Both the position numbers and the translations under genes were made by a program. Below the pieces are notes generated by a model that saw only the letters and a program-made list of their open reading frames with translations, searched no databases and was not told the DNA's origin. A stretch of DNA of 64,000 nt from Paenibacillus nasutitermitis (GTDB lineage: Bacteria; Bacillota; Bacilli; Paenibacillales; Paenibacillaceae). This document shows, in pieces, positions 33,199 to 41,836 of the stretch. How positions within the stretch are numbered: the stretch's first letter is position 1; every line of letters begins with the position of its first letter. Where the stretch lies: the NCBI RefSeq assembly GCF_014641075.1, contig NZ_BMHP01000006.1, positions 1-64,000 of the forward strand, given 5' to 3'.

Positions 33199-34614
33199 TT
33201 AACGGCTTCGCTCGATATATTCGCTCGTCCAAGCGGCCGTCTGTGCCTGATCGCCTTCGGCGCGGGAGATCGCCTCCTCTACCTGGGAGCGAGCGGTTCC
33301 GCCATAGACATTGCGGGCATTGACGACGTTCTCGGGCTGAAGCACCTCGTAGATGCGGTCATCGAACAGCTGGGAGAATTGCTTGAATTCCGAGAGGGTC
33401 AAATCCAGCAAATATTTCTCCTGCTGAATGCAATACAGCACGGTTTTGCCGATGACCTCATGCGCCTGCCGGAACGGCAGCCCTTTGCCTACGAGGAAAT
33501 CCGCTATATCCGTCGCATTGGAGAAATCCTGGTTGACGGCCTGGCGCATCCGTTCCTTGTTGACCTTCATCGTCGCAACCATCGGCGCGAACAGCTGAAG
33601 CGCCCCCTGGAGAGTGCGTACGGTGTCGAACATGCCTTCCTTATCTTCCTGCATGTCCTTGTTGTACGCCAGCGGAAGCGACTTGAGCACGGTCAGGAGA
33701 CCGACCAGGTTGCCGTACACACGGCCTGTTTTGCCGCGGACAAGCTCCGGCACATCGGGATTTTTCTTCTGCGGCATAATGCTGCTCCCCGTACAGAATG
33801 CATCATCAAGCTCCACAAAATGAAACTCCGTGCTTGACCACAGAATCAGCTCTTCGCTCAAGCGCGAAAGATGCATCATGATGATCGAAGCATGGGAAAG
33901 AAATTCCAGAATAAAATCACGGTCGCTCACTGCGTCCAGACTATTTTCGTATACGCGGTCAAACTTCAGCTCGCTGGCTACAAAATGGCGGTCGATCGGG
34001 AATGTCGTTCCTGCCAGCGCACCTGCTCCGAGCGGCAGTGTGTTGATCCGCTTATAGCTGTCCTGAAGCCGCTCGATATCCCGTCCGAACATGGAAACAT
34101 AAGCCATCAGATGATGGGCGAACAGAATCGGCTGTGCCCGCTGCAGATGCGTGTAGCCGGGGATAATCGTATCCAGATTGGCTTTGGCCTGCTCCGTCAA
34201 CGCTCCCTGAAGCTTATGCAGCAGGTCTACGAATTCAACTACGCGCTTGCGCAGGTAAAGATGCATATCCGTTGCAACCTGGTCATTGCGGCTGCGCCCG
34301 GTGTGCAGTTTGCCGCCAACGGTGCCCACATCGTCGATCAGCGTTTTCTCGATATTCATGTGGATATCCTCGTCAGTTATCGAGAACTCGATATCATTCC
34401 GGCGGACCCGCTGCATGACGCGGTGCAGGCCGTCCTTGATTTTTTCCACATCATCCGCAGGGAGAATGCCCTGCTTGCCCAGCATGTTCACATGCGCAAT
34501 GCTGCCCTGGATATCTTCCTCGACCAGCTCTTTATCAAACATGATGGATGCTGTATATTCCTCAACCAATTGGTCGGTTTTTTTGGTAAAACGCCCGCCC
34601 CACAATTTACTCAC
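33199..34614 (-). CDS. argH: Argininosuccinate lyase ArgH
   Basis: This enzyme splits argininosuccinate into arginine and fumarate, the last step of arginine synthesis. At 471 aa it has the normal length. Fumarase/aspartase superfamily motifs are clear: KLWGGRFTKKTD at the N-terminus, TGRSRNDQVATD, GYTHLQRAQPI and the signature loop GSSIMPQKKNPDVPEL with the catalytic Ser. It is the last gene of the arg operon, 117 bp after argG. Confidence 0.97.
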   Translation of the reverse strand: MSKLWGGRFTKKTDQLVEEYTASIMFDKELVEEDIQGSIAHVNMLGKQGILPADDVEKIKDGLHRVMQRVRRNDIEFSITDEDIHMNIEKTLIDDVGTVGGKLHTGRSRNDQVATDMHLYLRKRVVEFVDLLHKLQGALTEQAKANLDTIIPGYTHLQRAQPILFAHHLMAYVSMFGRDIERLQDSYKRINTLPLGAGALAGTTFPIDRHFVASELKFDRVYENSLDAVSDRDFILEFLSHASIIMMHLSRLSEELILWSSTEFHFVELDDAFCTGSSIMPQKKNPDVPELVRGKTGRVYGNLVGLLTVLKSLPLAYNKDMQEDKEGMFDTVRTLQGALQLFAPMVATMKVNKERMRQAVNQDFSNATDIADFLVGKGLPFRQAHEVIGKTVLYCIQQEKYLLDLTLSEFKQFSQLFDDRIYEVLQPENVVNARNVYGGTARSQVEEAISRAEGDQAQTAAWTSEYIERSR

Positions 34615-34674
34615 AGCTCGTACACTCCTTTATCGCATCGCCATCGGCATGCTTTCCTCTAAAACGCACGCGCA

Positions 34675-34709
34675 GGCCGGGCTATCCCATTGCCTGATAG
34701 CCCGACCTA
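34675..34709 (-). other. Hairpin in the argG-argH intergenic region
   Basis: A minus-strand stem (GGTCGGGCTATC / GGATAGCCCGGCC, one mismatch and a slip) lies 22 bp after the argG stop. It has no T-tract, so it may stabilise the upstream mRNA or act as a processing or pause site rather than terminate. Confidence 0.45.
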
Positions 34710-34731
34710 AACATGACAGCTTTTTATTTGA

Positions 34732-35970
34732 TTATTGTTTTTTGCTTTGCTCCACACCGGATGATACTTTCAGGCGCAGCGCGTTCAGACGGATAAAGCC
34801 TGTAGCATCTCCCTGGTCATAGGCCTGGGAAGGATCCGCTTCCATCGTGGCGATATCGGGATTGTACAAACTGACCGGACTTTTTACGCCCGCTCCAATA
34901 ATATTGCCTTTGTACAGCTTCAGGCGGACAACGCCGCTCACATTCTTCTGGCTTTCCGTTACCAGCGCCTGCAGCGCAAGGCGCTCCGGCGCAAACCAGA
35001 AACCGGTATAGACCAGCGTCGCGTATTTGGCAATAAGCGAATCACGCAGATGCATAACCTCGCGGTCCATCGTCAAGGACTCCATCTTGCGGTGCGCCGT
35101 GAACAGAATCGATCCGCCCGGGGTCTCGTACACGCCGCGGCTCTTCATTCCGACAAAGCGGTTCTCCACCATATCGACGCGCCCGATGCCATGCTTGCCG
35201 CCAAGCTCATTAAGCTTCTCCATAACAGCAAGCGGACTCAGCTTCTCGCCGTTGATCGCAGTGCAATTGCCCGCATCAAAGGTCAGTTCAATGTATTCCG
35301 CCTGATCAGGCGCATCCTCGGGCGATACGCTCAGTACAAACATATCCTTGTTGGCATCGGCACTCGGATCAAACCAGGGATCCTCCAGCACGCCGCTCTC
35401 GAAGCTGATATGCAGCAGATTGCGGTCCATGGAATACGGCTTCGCGGCCGATGCCTGAACCGGGATATTGTGCTTCTCGGCATAGGCAATCATTTCGGCG
35501 CGGCCCGGGAACTGGTCGCGGAATTCCTCGCTGCGCCATGGCGCGATCACATTGATATCCGGCGCGAGAGCCGCTACCGTCAACTCGAAGCGAACCTGGT
35601 CATTGCCTTTACCTGTTGCGCCGTGGGCAATCGCCGTAGCGCCTTCGGCACGGGCAATGTCAACCATTCTTTTGGCGATCAGCGGGCGGGCAATCGACGT
35701 GCCCAGCAGATATTGGCCTTCATACAATGCGCCGGCCTGGAACATCGGATAAATAAAGTCCTGCGCAAACTCATCGCGCAAATCATCGATATAGACTTTG
35801 GAAGCGCCGGTAGCCAGTGCTTTAGCCTCCAGGCCGTCGAGCTCATCCTTTTGTCCGATGTCAGCCGTAAAGGCGATAATTTCAGCATCATATGTTTCTT
35901 TAAGCCATTTTAAGATAACGGACGTATCCAGACCGCCCGAATAGGCCAATACGATTTTTTCCTTTGCCAT
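34732..35970 (-). CDS. argG: Argininosuccinate synthase ArgG
   Basis: This enzyme condenses citrulline and aspartate using ATP. The 412-aa form starts MAKEKIVLAYSGGLDTS, containing the PP-loop; the frame extends five codons to a GTG that abuts the AAGGAG site, so the ATG (14 nt after GGAG) was preferred. Further motifs are AHGATGKGNDQVRFE, the WRSEEFRDQFPGR region and the GGKHGIGRVDMVENR substrate loop. It lies between argF and argH. Confidence 0.96.
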   Translation of the reverse strand: MAKEKIVLAYSGGLDTSVILKWLKETYDAEIIAFTADIGQKDELDGLEAKALATGASKVYIDDLRDEFAQDFIYPMFQAGALYEGQYLLGTSIARPLIAKRMVDIARAEGATAIAHGATGKGNDQVRFELTVAALAPDINVIAPWRSEEFRDQFPGRAEMIAYAEKHNIPVQASAAKPYSMDRNLLHISFESGVLEDPWFDPSADANKDMFVLSVSPEDAPDQAEYIELTFDAGNCTAINGEKLSPLAVMEKLNELGGKHGIGRVDMVENRFVGMKSRGVYETPGGSILFTAHRKMESLTMDREVMHLRDSLIAKYATLVYTGFWFAPERLALQALVTESQKNVSGVVRLKLYKGNIIGAGVKSPVSLYNPDIATMEADPSQAYDQGDATGFIRLNALRLKVSSGVEQSKKQ

Positions 35971-36040
35971 GTTGTTCGTTAACACTCCTTATAGGTGAAA
36001 AATATCGGCTGTCCGCCGCTGCTTCTGATCGCTGACAAAA

Positions 36041-36075
36041 GGCTATGCCGCCTGTCCTTGGCTCGCGCCATAGCC
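36041..36075 (-). terminator. Possible internal terminator between argF and argG
   Basis: The minus strand has a GGCTATG/CATAGCC stem with a 21-nt loop followed by TTTTG, 18 bp past the argF stop. Weak stem and short T-run; it may cause partial termination inside the operon. Confidence 0.4.
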
Positions 36076-36093
36076 TCCTGCCGTTTGTATCGG

Positions 36094-37050
36094 CTACATA
36101 ATGGCAGCCATGATGGCTTTCTGTGCATGAAGGCGGTTCTCCGCCTGGTCGAAAATAATGGAATGCTTGCCATCGATAATGCCTTCACTCACTTCTTCCC
36201 CACGGTGAGCAGGCAGACAGTGCATGAAGAGGAAATCCGGTTTCGCATATTTGCCCAGCTCTTCATTCACCTGATAGTCCGCAAAAGCGACTTCCCGGTC
36301 CTTCTGCTCCGCCTCAAAGCCCATGCTCGCCCATACATCGGTGTAGACGATGTCAGCATCGGCAATGGCTTCCCGGGGATCGCGGCAAATATGAATTTCC
36401 GATCCGGTCTCCGACGCATTTTCTTTCGTCACACGGATAATCTCCTCGTCCGGCTCGTAGCCCTCCGGTGTAGCGACCGACATATTCATGCCGAGTTTGG
36501 CGGCTCCCATCAGCAGGGAGTGGACCATATTGTTGCCGTCGCCAATGTAGGCGATTTTCAGACCTTCCAGACGCCCTTTATGCTCCAGCACCGTCTGATA
36601 GTCGGCCAATGCCTGACAGGGATGGGAAGCGTCGGTCAGGCCGTTGATAACGGGAATCGTCGCTCCGCGGGCCAGTTCAATGACGGTGCGGTGTGCGAAG
36701 GTACGGATCATGATTCCGTCCAGATAACGCGAAAGCACCTGCGCTGTATCCCAAATGGTCTCTCCCCGTCCGATCTGCAGATCGTTGCCGCTCAGAAACA
36801 GCGCATGTCCGCCAAGCTGGTACATGCCGACCTCGAAGGACACCCGTGTACGGGTTGAGGATTTCTCAAAAATCATCCCCAAGGTTTTGCCTTGCAGCGG
36901 ATGATAAATCTTCCCCGCTTTTTGTTTGCCTTTCAGATCTATCGCCAGATCAATCAGGTAGCGTACTTCCTCCGGCTTGTAATCGGCCAAAGCCAGAAAA
37001 TCGCGCCCCTTGAGATTAACCGCTAATTGTTCGTTCAATGCTTGCTGCAT
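36094..37050 (-). CDS. argF: Ornithine carbamoyltransferase ArgF
   Basis: Makes citrulline from ornithine and carbamoyl phosphate. The 318-aa start MQQALNEQLAVN has GAAGGGAG 9 nt upstream; the open frame runs 44 codons further into argD, out of its frame. Carbamoyl-phosphate motif FEKSSTRTRVSFE, DLQIGRGETIWDTAQVLSRY region, NGLTDASHPCQALAD and the ornithine loop FMHCLPAHRGEE are all present. Fifth gene of argCJBDFGH. Confidence 0.96.
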   Translation of the reverse strand: MQQALNEQLAVNLKGRDFLALADYKPEEVRYLIDLAIDLKGKQKAGKIYHPLQGKTLGMIFEKSSTRTRVSFEVGMYQLGGHALFLSGNDLQIGRGETIWDTAQVLSRYLDGIMIRTFAHRTVIELARGATIPVINGLTDASHPCQALADYQTVLEHKGRLEGLKIAYIGDGNNMVHSLLMGAAKLGMNMSVATPEGYEPDEEIIRVTKENASETGSEIHICRDPREAIADADIVYTDVWASMGFEAEQKDREVAFADYQVNEELGKYAKPDFLFMHCLPAHRGEEVSEGIIDGKHSIIFDQAENRLHAQKAIMAAIM

Positions 37051-37081
37051 AACTGATGCTCCCTTCTGTTGCACTCTTGGA

Positions 37082-38359
37082 TTATGCCGTAGCCGTATGG
37101 TCCGCAAAGATGCCAGCCAGAAGTGACACCGCCTGATCAATCTCCTCGCGGGTGACAAGCAGGTTCGGCAGCAGACGAACAACGTTCGGTCCGGCGCTCA
37201 CGACGAGCAGGCCGCGTTTTTGTCCTTCCGCAATCAAGGCAGCAGCTATTGGCCCGCTGCAAACAATGCCAACCATCAGTCCTTTGCCGCGAATATCCAG
37301 AACCAGCGGGTGTCCGGCTAGCTTCTCGCGAAGCTGGGCCATCAGATAGTCGCCCATCTCGGCTGCCCGGGCGGGCACCTTGTCGCCCACGATGGTATCA
37401 ATCGTCGCTTTGACCGCCGACATAGCCAGCGGAGTGCCGCCGAATGTCGAACCGTGGCTTCCTGCGCCGAAGGCTTCGATCAGATGGCCCTTAGCCAGCA
37501 TCGCGCCAACCGGAAACCCGCTGCCGAGCCCCTTGGCGAGCGTAAAGATATCCGGTTCGATGCCGTAGTGCTCGAAGGAGAATAATTTTCCCGTACGGCC
37601 CATGCCGGTTTGAATTTCATCGATGATCAGCAGCAGGCCCTGCTCTTTGCAGAGCTTGGCAACATGCTGGAGAAATGCCGGCTCGACGGGTATAACGCCG
37701 CCTTCAGCCAATACTGTCTCCATCATGATTGCCGCAGTCTGATCGGTAATTGCCGCTTCCAGCGCATCAATATCGTGCAGCGGGACATAGCGGAAGCCTT
37801 CCGGCAGCGGGCCAAAGCCTTCTTTCACCTTTTCCTGTCCCGTAGCCGTCAGTGTCGCCAGCGTCCGTCCGTGGAAGGACTGGGCAAATGTGATGATCTC
37901 ATAACGCCCTGTGCCGGCGACCTTCTGATGATAACGGCGGGCCAGCTTGATCGCCGCTTCGTTCGCTTCAGCCCCGGAATTGCAGAAAAACACTGCATCC
38001 GCGCTGCTGTTGTCGGTGAGCAGTTTCGCTGCATCCTCCTGATTCGGGATGTGAAACAGGTTCGACACATGCCACAGCTGATCCAACTGCTTGACTATTG
38101 CTTCCTTAATGCGCTGCGGGGCATGGCCCAGATTGGTTACGGCCAGACCGCACATAAAGTCCAGATATTTGTTGCCTTTATCATCCCAGAGCCAGCTTCC
38201 TTCGCCTTTTACAAGCGCAATGGGATATCGGGCGTAGGTTGGGAGCAGTGAGCTGTTCCCGCTCACCTGACTGCCCGCGGCAGCCTGATCCTGCTCTTTC
38301 GTTCCAATACCGCCTGCCACCGGGCTATCGGCTGCAGCTGTTTTGTTGACATCGCTCAT
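37082..38359 (-). CDS. argD: Acetylornithine aminotransferase ArgD
   Basis: This PLP enzyme converts N-acetylglutamate semialdehyde to N-acetylornithine. At 425 aa it is slightly long because of a ~28-aa hydrophilic N-terminal extension rich in Ala, Asp and Gly before LLPTYARYPIALVKGEG. Class III aminotransferase motifs are visible: FFCNSGAEANEAAIKLARRY, SFHGRTLATLTATGQ, IIDEIQTGMGRTG and the PLP Lys in FTLAKGLGSGFPVGA. The extension has no transit or signal character; a start within it cannot be excluded. Confidence 0.95.
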   Translation of the reverse strand: MSDVNKTAAADSPVAGGIGTKEQDQAAAGSQVSGNSSLLPTYARYPIALVKGEGSWLWDDKGNKYLDFMCGLAVTNLGHAPQRIKEAIVKQLDQLWHVSNLFHIPNQEDAAKLLTDNSSADAVFFCNSGAEANEAAIKLARRYHQKVAGTGRYEIITFAQSFHGRTLATLTATGQEKVKEGFGPLPEGFRYVPLHDIDALEAAITDQTAAIMMETVLAEGGVIPVEPAFLQHVAKLCKEQGLLLIIDEIQTGMGRTGKLFSFEHYGIEPDIFTLAKGLGSGFPVGAMLAKGHLIEAFGAGSHGSTFGGTPLAMSAVKATIDTIVGDKVPARAAEMGDYLMAQLREKLAGHPLVLDIRGKGLMVGIVCSGPIAAALIAEGQKRGLLVVSAGPNVVRLLPNLLVTREEIDQAVSLLAGIFADHTATA

Positions 38360-38426
38360 CTTCGGTTCACCTCTCCCCTGAATGTCGGGGCGGCTTATAT
38401 AACCATTCCGCCCATTTCTATAATCG

Positions 38427-39215
38427 CTATGATTGCACTATCCGGGTTCCGATTCCGCCTTCCAGAACCGCACGGCTCAGTACGCCCGGCTCATTGCCGC
38501 TAACAATCACAACCTCGCGCACACGCCCCTGGATGCATTGAATGGCTGCACGGACCTTGGGAATCATGCCCCCGTAGATCTCGCCGCTGGCAATCATCGC
38601 TTCAATCTCTTCAATGGTCGCAGAGGGAAGCACCCGCTTCTCGCCGTCCACAGTCTTAAGGATGCCTGGAACGTCGGTGACGACAATCATCCGTTCCACA
38701 CCAAGATGCGAGGCAACCGCTCCTGCCGCGGTATCGGCATTTATGTTATAACGCTGGCCCGCATCGTCAATGCCCACAGGAGCGATGACCGGTATGTAGC
38801 CCATGTCCATAATGCCTTCAATGATGGCGGCATTGACGTTGGTAACATCGCCCACAAACCCGATCTCATCCGCATTGGCAACCGGCCTGGCCTGGATCAG
38901 CTTGCCGTCCACGCCTGACAGGCCCAGGGCCTGAGCGCCGCTCTGCTGGATTTTCCGGACAATCTCCTTATTGATCCGCCCGCTCAGCACCATCTCCACC
39001 ACATCCAGCACTTCTTCGCTGGTTTTGCGCAGACCGTTTACAAATCCGCTCTCGATTCCCAGTTTATCGAGCGTTCCGGAAATCGCCGGGCCGCCGCCAT
39101 GGACGATAACTGCCTTCACGCCATTCTCCTGCAGCCCGCGCAATTCGTCAAAAAAAGAGTCCGGCAGAGCCGCAAGCGTGCTTCCCCCGCATTTCATTAC
39201 AAACCGCTGTTCCAT
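38427..39215 (-). CDS. argB: Acetylglutamate kinase ArgB
   Basis: Phosphorylates N-acetylglutamate, the second committed step. The 262-aa amino-acid-kinase fold has MKCGGSTLAAL (phosphate loop), VIVHGGGPAIS, NGLRKTSEEVLDVVEMVLSG in two adjacent parts, the NINADTAAGAVASHLG substrate loop and LKTVDGEKRVLPS/GGMIPKVRAA near the ATP site. It lacks the N-terminal helix of arginine-feedback hexameric kinases, suggesting an arginine-insensitive dimeric form, in keeping with a cyclic pathway using ArgJ; that is inference. Confidence 0.96.
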   Translation of the reverse strand: MEQRFVMKCGGSTLAALPDSFFDELRGLQENGVKAVIVHGGGPAISGTLDKLGIESGFVNGLRKTSEEVLDVVEMVLSGRINKEIVRKIQQSGAQALGLSGVDGKLIQARPVANADEIGFVGDVTNVNAAIIEGIMDMGYIPVIAPVGIDDAGQRYNINADTAAGAVASHLGVERMIVVTDVPGILKTVDGEKRVLPSATIEEIEAMIASGEIYGGMIPKVRAAIQCIQGRVREVVIVSGNEPGVLSRAVLEGGIGTRIVQS

Positions 39216-39238
39216 ATGCGCTCTTAGCTCCTTTCCCC

Positions 39239-40483
39239 TTACGTCCGGTAAGCCGCATTGATGCGGACATAATCATAGGTCAGATCGCAGCCCCAAGCCG
39301 TTGCAGAGCCTTCGGCCATATGCAGGTCAACATAAATAACGACCGTATCGCCTTTCAGGTATTCCAGTGCCGCTTCCTCATCGAAGGAAATCGGACGCGA
39401 TTGCTCCAAGGTCACAATATCCCCCAGCCGGATATCCACCGTTTCCGGGTTCACTGGCTGCCCAGCCCGGCCGACTGCGGCAATGATGCGTCCCCAATTG
39501 GCATCTGCGCCGAAGATCGCCGACTTGACCAGAGACGATCCGATAACGGTCTTGGCGATGGCCTGAGCCGCGGCATCGGATTCCGCTCCGCGCACCTGTA
39601 CCTCAACCAGCTTCGTCGCTCCTTCGCCGTCACGCGCAATCGCTTTGGCCAGCACTTCGCAGACATAACGCAGCGCAGCCGAGAAAGCTTCATAATCCGG
39701 GTGCGAGATATTCAGCTCCCGGTTATCCGCAAGGCCGCTGGCCATAGCCACTAGCATATCGTTTGTGCTGGTATCGCCATCGACCGTAATCATGTTGAAG
39801 GTCAGGTCCGTAACCTGGCGGAGCAGCGTCTGCAGCGCCTGGCTGCCGATTACCGCATCCGTCGTAACGAAACCGAGCATCGTAGCCATATTGGGATGAA
39901 TCATGCCTGAGCCTTTGGAGGCGCCGGCGATATGGATGGGTTTGCCGTCAATGATGACCTGAACGCAGACTTCCTTCTTTACCAGATCCGTTGTCAGGAT
40001 GGCCTGACAGAAATCATCGCCCGCCTGGCTGTTCGCAGCCAGCTTGGCCGGCAATTCTGCAATTCCGCTGCGTACGCGGTCCATCTTGAGCGTCTCGCCA
40101 ATGACGCCGGTAGATGCGACGGCAACCTGCTGGGCAGGCACGCCAATGGCTTCGGCGAATTGACTGCGCATCTCGTAAGCATCGGCATCGCCTTGCTTGC
40201 CCGTGCAGGCGTTGGCGTTGCCGCTATTCACAATGACAGCGCGCAGTACGCCGCCCGCCCCGATGCTCTCGCGGGTGACCGCAATCGGCGCCGCCTGAAA
40301 AACATTCGTCGTGTACACGCCCGCCGCTGCTGCAGGCACCTCGCAGACAATGGCACCTAGATCATGGCGCGTTGTTTTTTTGAGGCCGCAATGAAGACCT
40401 CCCGCTTTAAAACCCTTGGGGGTTGTAATCGATCCTTCCGGCACCACCGTGTAGGCAGCTGTATTCCCCTGTCCCATGATCAA
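39239..40483 (-). CDS. argJ: Bifunctional ornithine acetyltransferase / N-acetylglutamate synthase ArgJ
   Basis: Recycles the acetyl group from N-acetylornithine to glutamate. The 414-aa precursor self-cleaves before a Thr nucleophile in the ATMLGFVTTDA motif (~aa 200, preceded by KGSGMIHPN). Other family motifs are ITTPKGFKAGGLHCGLK, NSGNANACTGKQG, STGVIGETL and DGDTSTNDM. The start may be the first codon or the ATG two codons later. Whether it also accepts acetyl-CoA (true bifunctionality) cannot be read from sequence alone. Confidence 0.95.
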   Translation of the reverse strand: MIMGQGNTAAYTVVPEGSITTPKGFKAGGLHCGLKKTTRHDLGAIVCEVPAAAAGVYTTNVFQAAPIAVTRESIGAGGVLRAVIVNSGNANACTGKQGDADAYEMRSQFAEAIGVPAQQVAVASTGVIGETLKMDRVRSGIAELPAKLAANSQAGDDFCQAILTTDLVKKEVCVQVIIDGKPIHIAGASKGSGMIHPNMATMLGFVTTDAVIGSQALQTLLRQVTDLTFNMITVDGDTSTNDMLVAMASGLADNRELNISHPDYEAFSAALRYVCEVLAKAIARDGEGATKLVEVQVRGAESDAAAQAIAKTVIGSSLVKSAIFGADANWGRIIAAVGRAGQPVNPETVDIRLGDIVTLEQSRPISFDEEAALEYLKGDTVVIYVDLHMAEGSATAWGCDLTYDYVRINAAYRT

Positions 40484-40524
40484 ATCGTGTCTCCTTCGTC
40501 AGGTTGAATAAAGTGAATAATTGC

Positions 40525-41574
40525 TTACGGATAAACAGGAACAAACTGCAGACCGAGCGTTTCCTCCCAGCCCATCATTAAATTCAGGTTTTGAATCGCT
40601 TGCCCCGCAGCACCCTTGACCAGATTATCAATGACCGACACGATCGTCACGCGCCCCGTCCGTTCATCAACGGCAAAGCCGATGTCGCAATAGTTGGAGC
40701 CCCATACTTCCTTGGTAGCGGGCCAGATACCGGGTTCTCGGACACGCACAAAGGACCGTCCCTCATAAAAGCTGCGGTACAACGCTACAAATTCCTCCGT
40801 GCTCCGCCCGTCCTTGACCGATGCATACATGGTGCTCATGATCCCTCTTGTCATCGGCACCTGATGTGTCGTAAAGGTGGTTATGACAGGGAAGCCGGCC
40901 TCCTCAGAGAGCACCTGCTCAATCTCCGGAATATGCTGATGCTGATTCAATTTATAAGCTTTCAAGTTCTCATTAAGCTCGGAATAATGCGTACCCAGGC
41001 TTGCCCCGCGACCCGCACCGGACACGCCGGATTTGGCATCGATAATGATGCTTGCCGGATCGATGTAACCCGCTTTGACAGCGGGAATCAGACCAAGCAG
41101 CGTGGCAGTGGGATAACAGCCGGGATTGGAAATCAGGGCCTGATCACGAACCGCCTCGCCGTAGACTTCCGCCAAACCGTAGACGGCACGGTCGAGATAG
41201 CTCTGCTCTGCCGGCGTTTTTTTGTACCAGGTCTCATAGGCCTGAGGAGATTTCAAACGATGATCCCCGGAAATATCTATGACTTTAAGGCCTGCTTCCA
41301 GCAGCGATGGCGTAAGCTTGGCTGCAATTCCCGAAGGTGTAGCTATAAATACAACATCCGCTTTGCTTTTGATGAGCATTGGATCCACATCATCCAGCAA
41401 ATCGGTGCAAATTTCCGTTAAATGGGGATAACCCTCGGCGATCGGCGATCCTGCGCTTGAAGAGGAAACAACCGATGTTACCTCTGCCAGCGGGTGGCTG
41501 GCGAGCAGCCGGATCAGCTCTACGCCCCCGTAGCCGGTTGAACCGATAATGGCTATTTTCAGTTTTGAACTCAT
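40525..41574 (-). CDS. argC: N-acetyl-gamma-glutamyl-phosphate reductase ArgC
   Basis: NADPH-dependent reductase, third step of the pathway. At 349 aa it has the standard length. The Rossmann motif IIGSTGYGGVELIRLL, ATPSGIAAKL, the catalytic Cys in SNPGCYPTATLLGLIPA and the His in TTFTTHQVPMTRGI are present. First gene of the argCJBDFGH operon, about 80 nt downstream of the predicted transcription start. Confidence 0.96.
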   Translation of the reverse strand: MSSKLKIAIIGSTGYGGVELIRLLASHPLAEVTSVVSSSSAGSPIAEGYPHLTEICTDLLDDVDPMLIKSKADVVFIATPSGIAAKLTPSLLEAGLKVIDISGDHRLKSPQAYETWYKKTPAEQSYLDRAVYGLAEVYGEAVRDQALISNPGCYPTATLLGLIPAVKAGYIDPASIIIDAKSGVSGAGRGASLGTHYSELNENLKAYKLNQHQHIPEIEQVLSEEAGFPVITTFTTHQVPMTRGIMSTMYASVKDGRSTEEFVALYRSFYEGRSFVRVREPGIWPATKEVWGSNYCDIGFAVDERTGRVTIVSVIDNLVKGAAGQAIQNLNLMMGWEETLGLQFVPVYP

Positions 41575-41659
41575 GCATATCCTCTCCCATCCGCTTTACT
41601 TCCTAACTATCCATTTTACACGAAGCGGGGGACAGAGGAAATAGCCAGGTTTCTGTATT

Positions 41660-41688
41660 ATTATACATTCATATTAATAATAATTCAA
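41660..41688 (-). promoter_or_regulatory. argC operon promoter with ARG-box-like half sites
   Basis: The minus strand has TTGAAT (41683-41688), a 17-bp spacer and TATAAT (41660-41665). The -35 and spacer contain TTGAATTATTATTAATATGA, with two TGAAT half sites resembling the AT-rich ArgR/AhrC operators of Bacillales; more TGAAT half sites occur upstream (around 41729-41746 and 41774-41778). AhrC repression by arginine is inferred; the sites are direct rather than clearly palindromic. Confidence 0.65.
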
Positions 41689-41836
41689 TAACTGGTTGCC
41701 GGATTTTTTTTGGCTGAATCCATTTCATAATTCCATATTCAGCTTACTTTTTCACAATATGTTGTTGTATGAATCCAACTAAACGGCATGTCGTGTAATT
41801 GAAGTGATTTGCCTTAATTATGAAATTGATTCGCTT

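Noticed and set aside
35050..35913. 287-aa plus-strand ORF opposite argG (and a similar one opposite argF at 35995-36858)
   Set aside because: Antisense shadows of conserved enzymes with no recognisable domain.
36002..36009. GCCGATAT (minus strand) upstream of argG as a SigD -10
   Set aside because: No TAAA at 14-17 bp upstream (TCAG instead) and no reason for SigD control of argG; likely chance.
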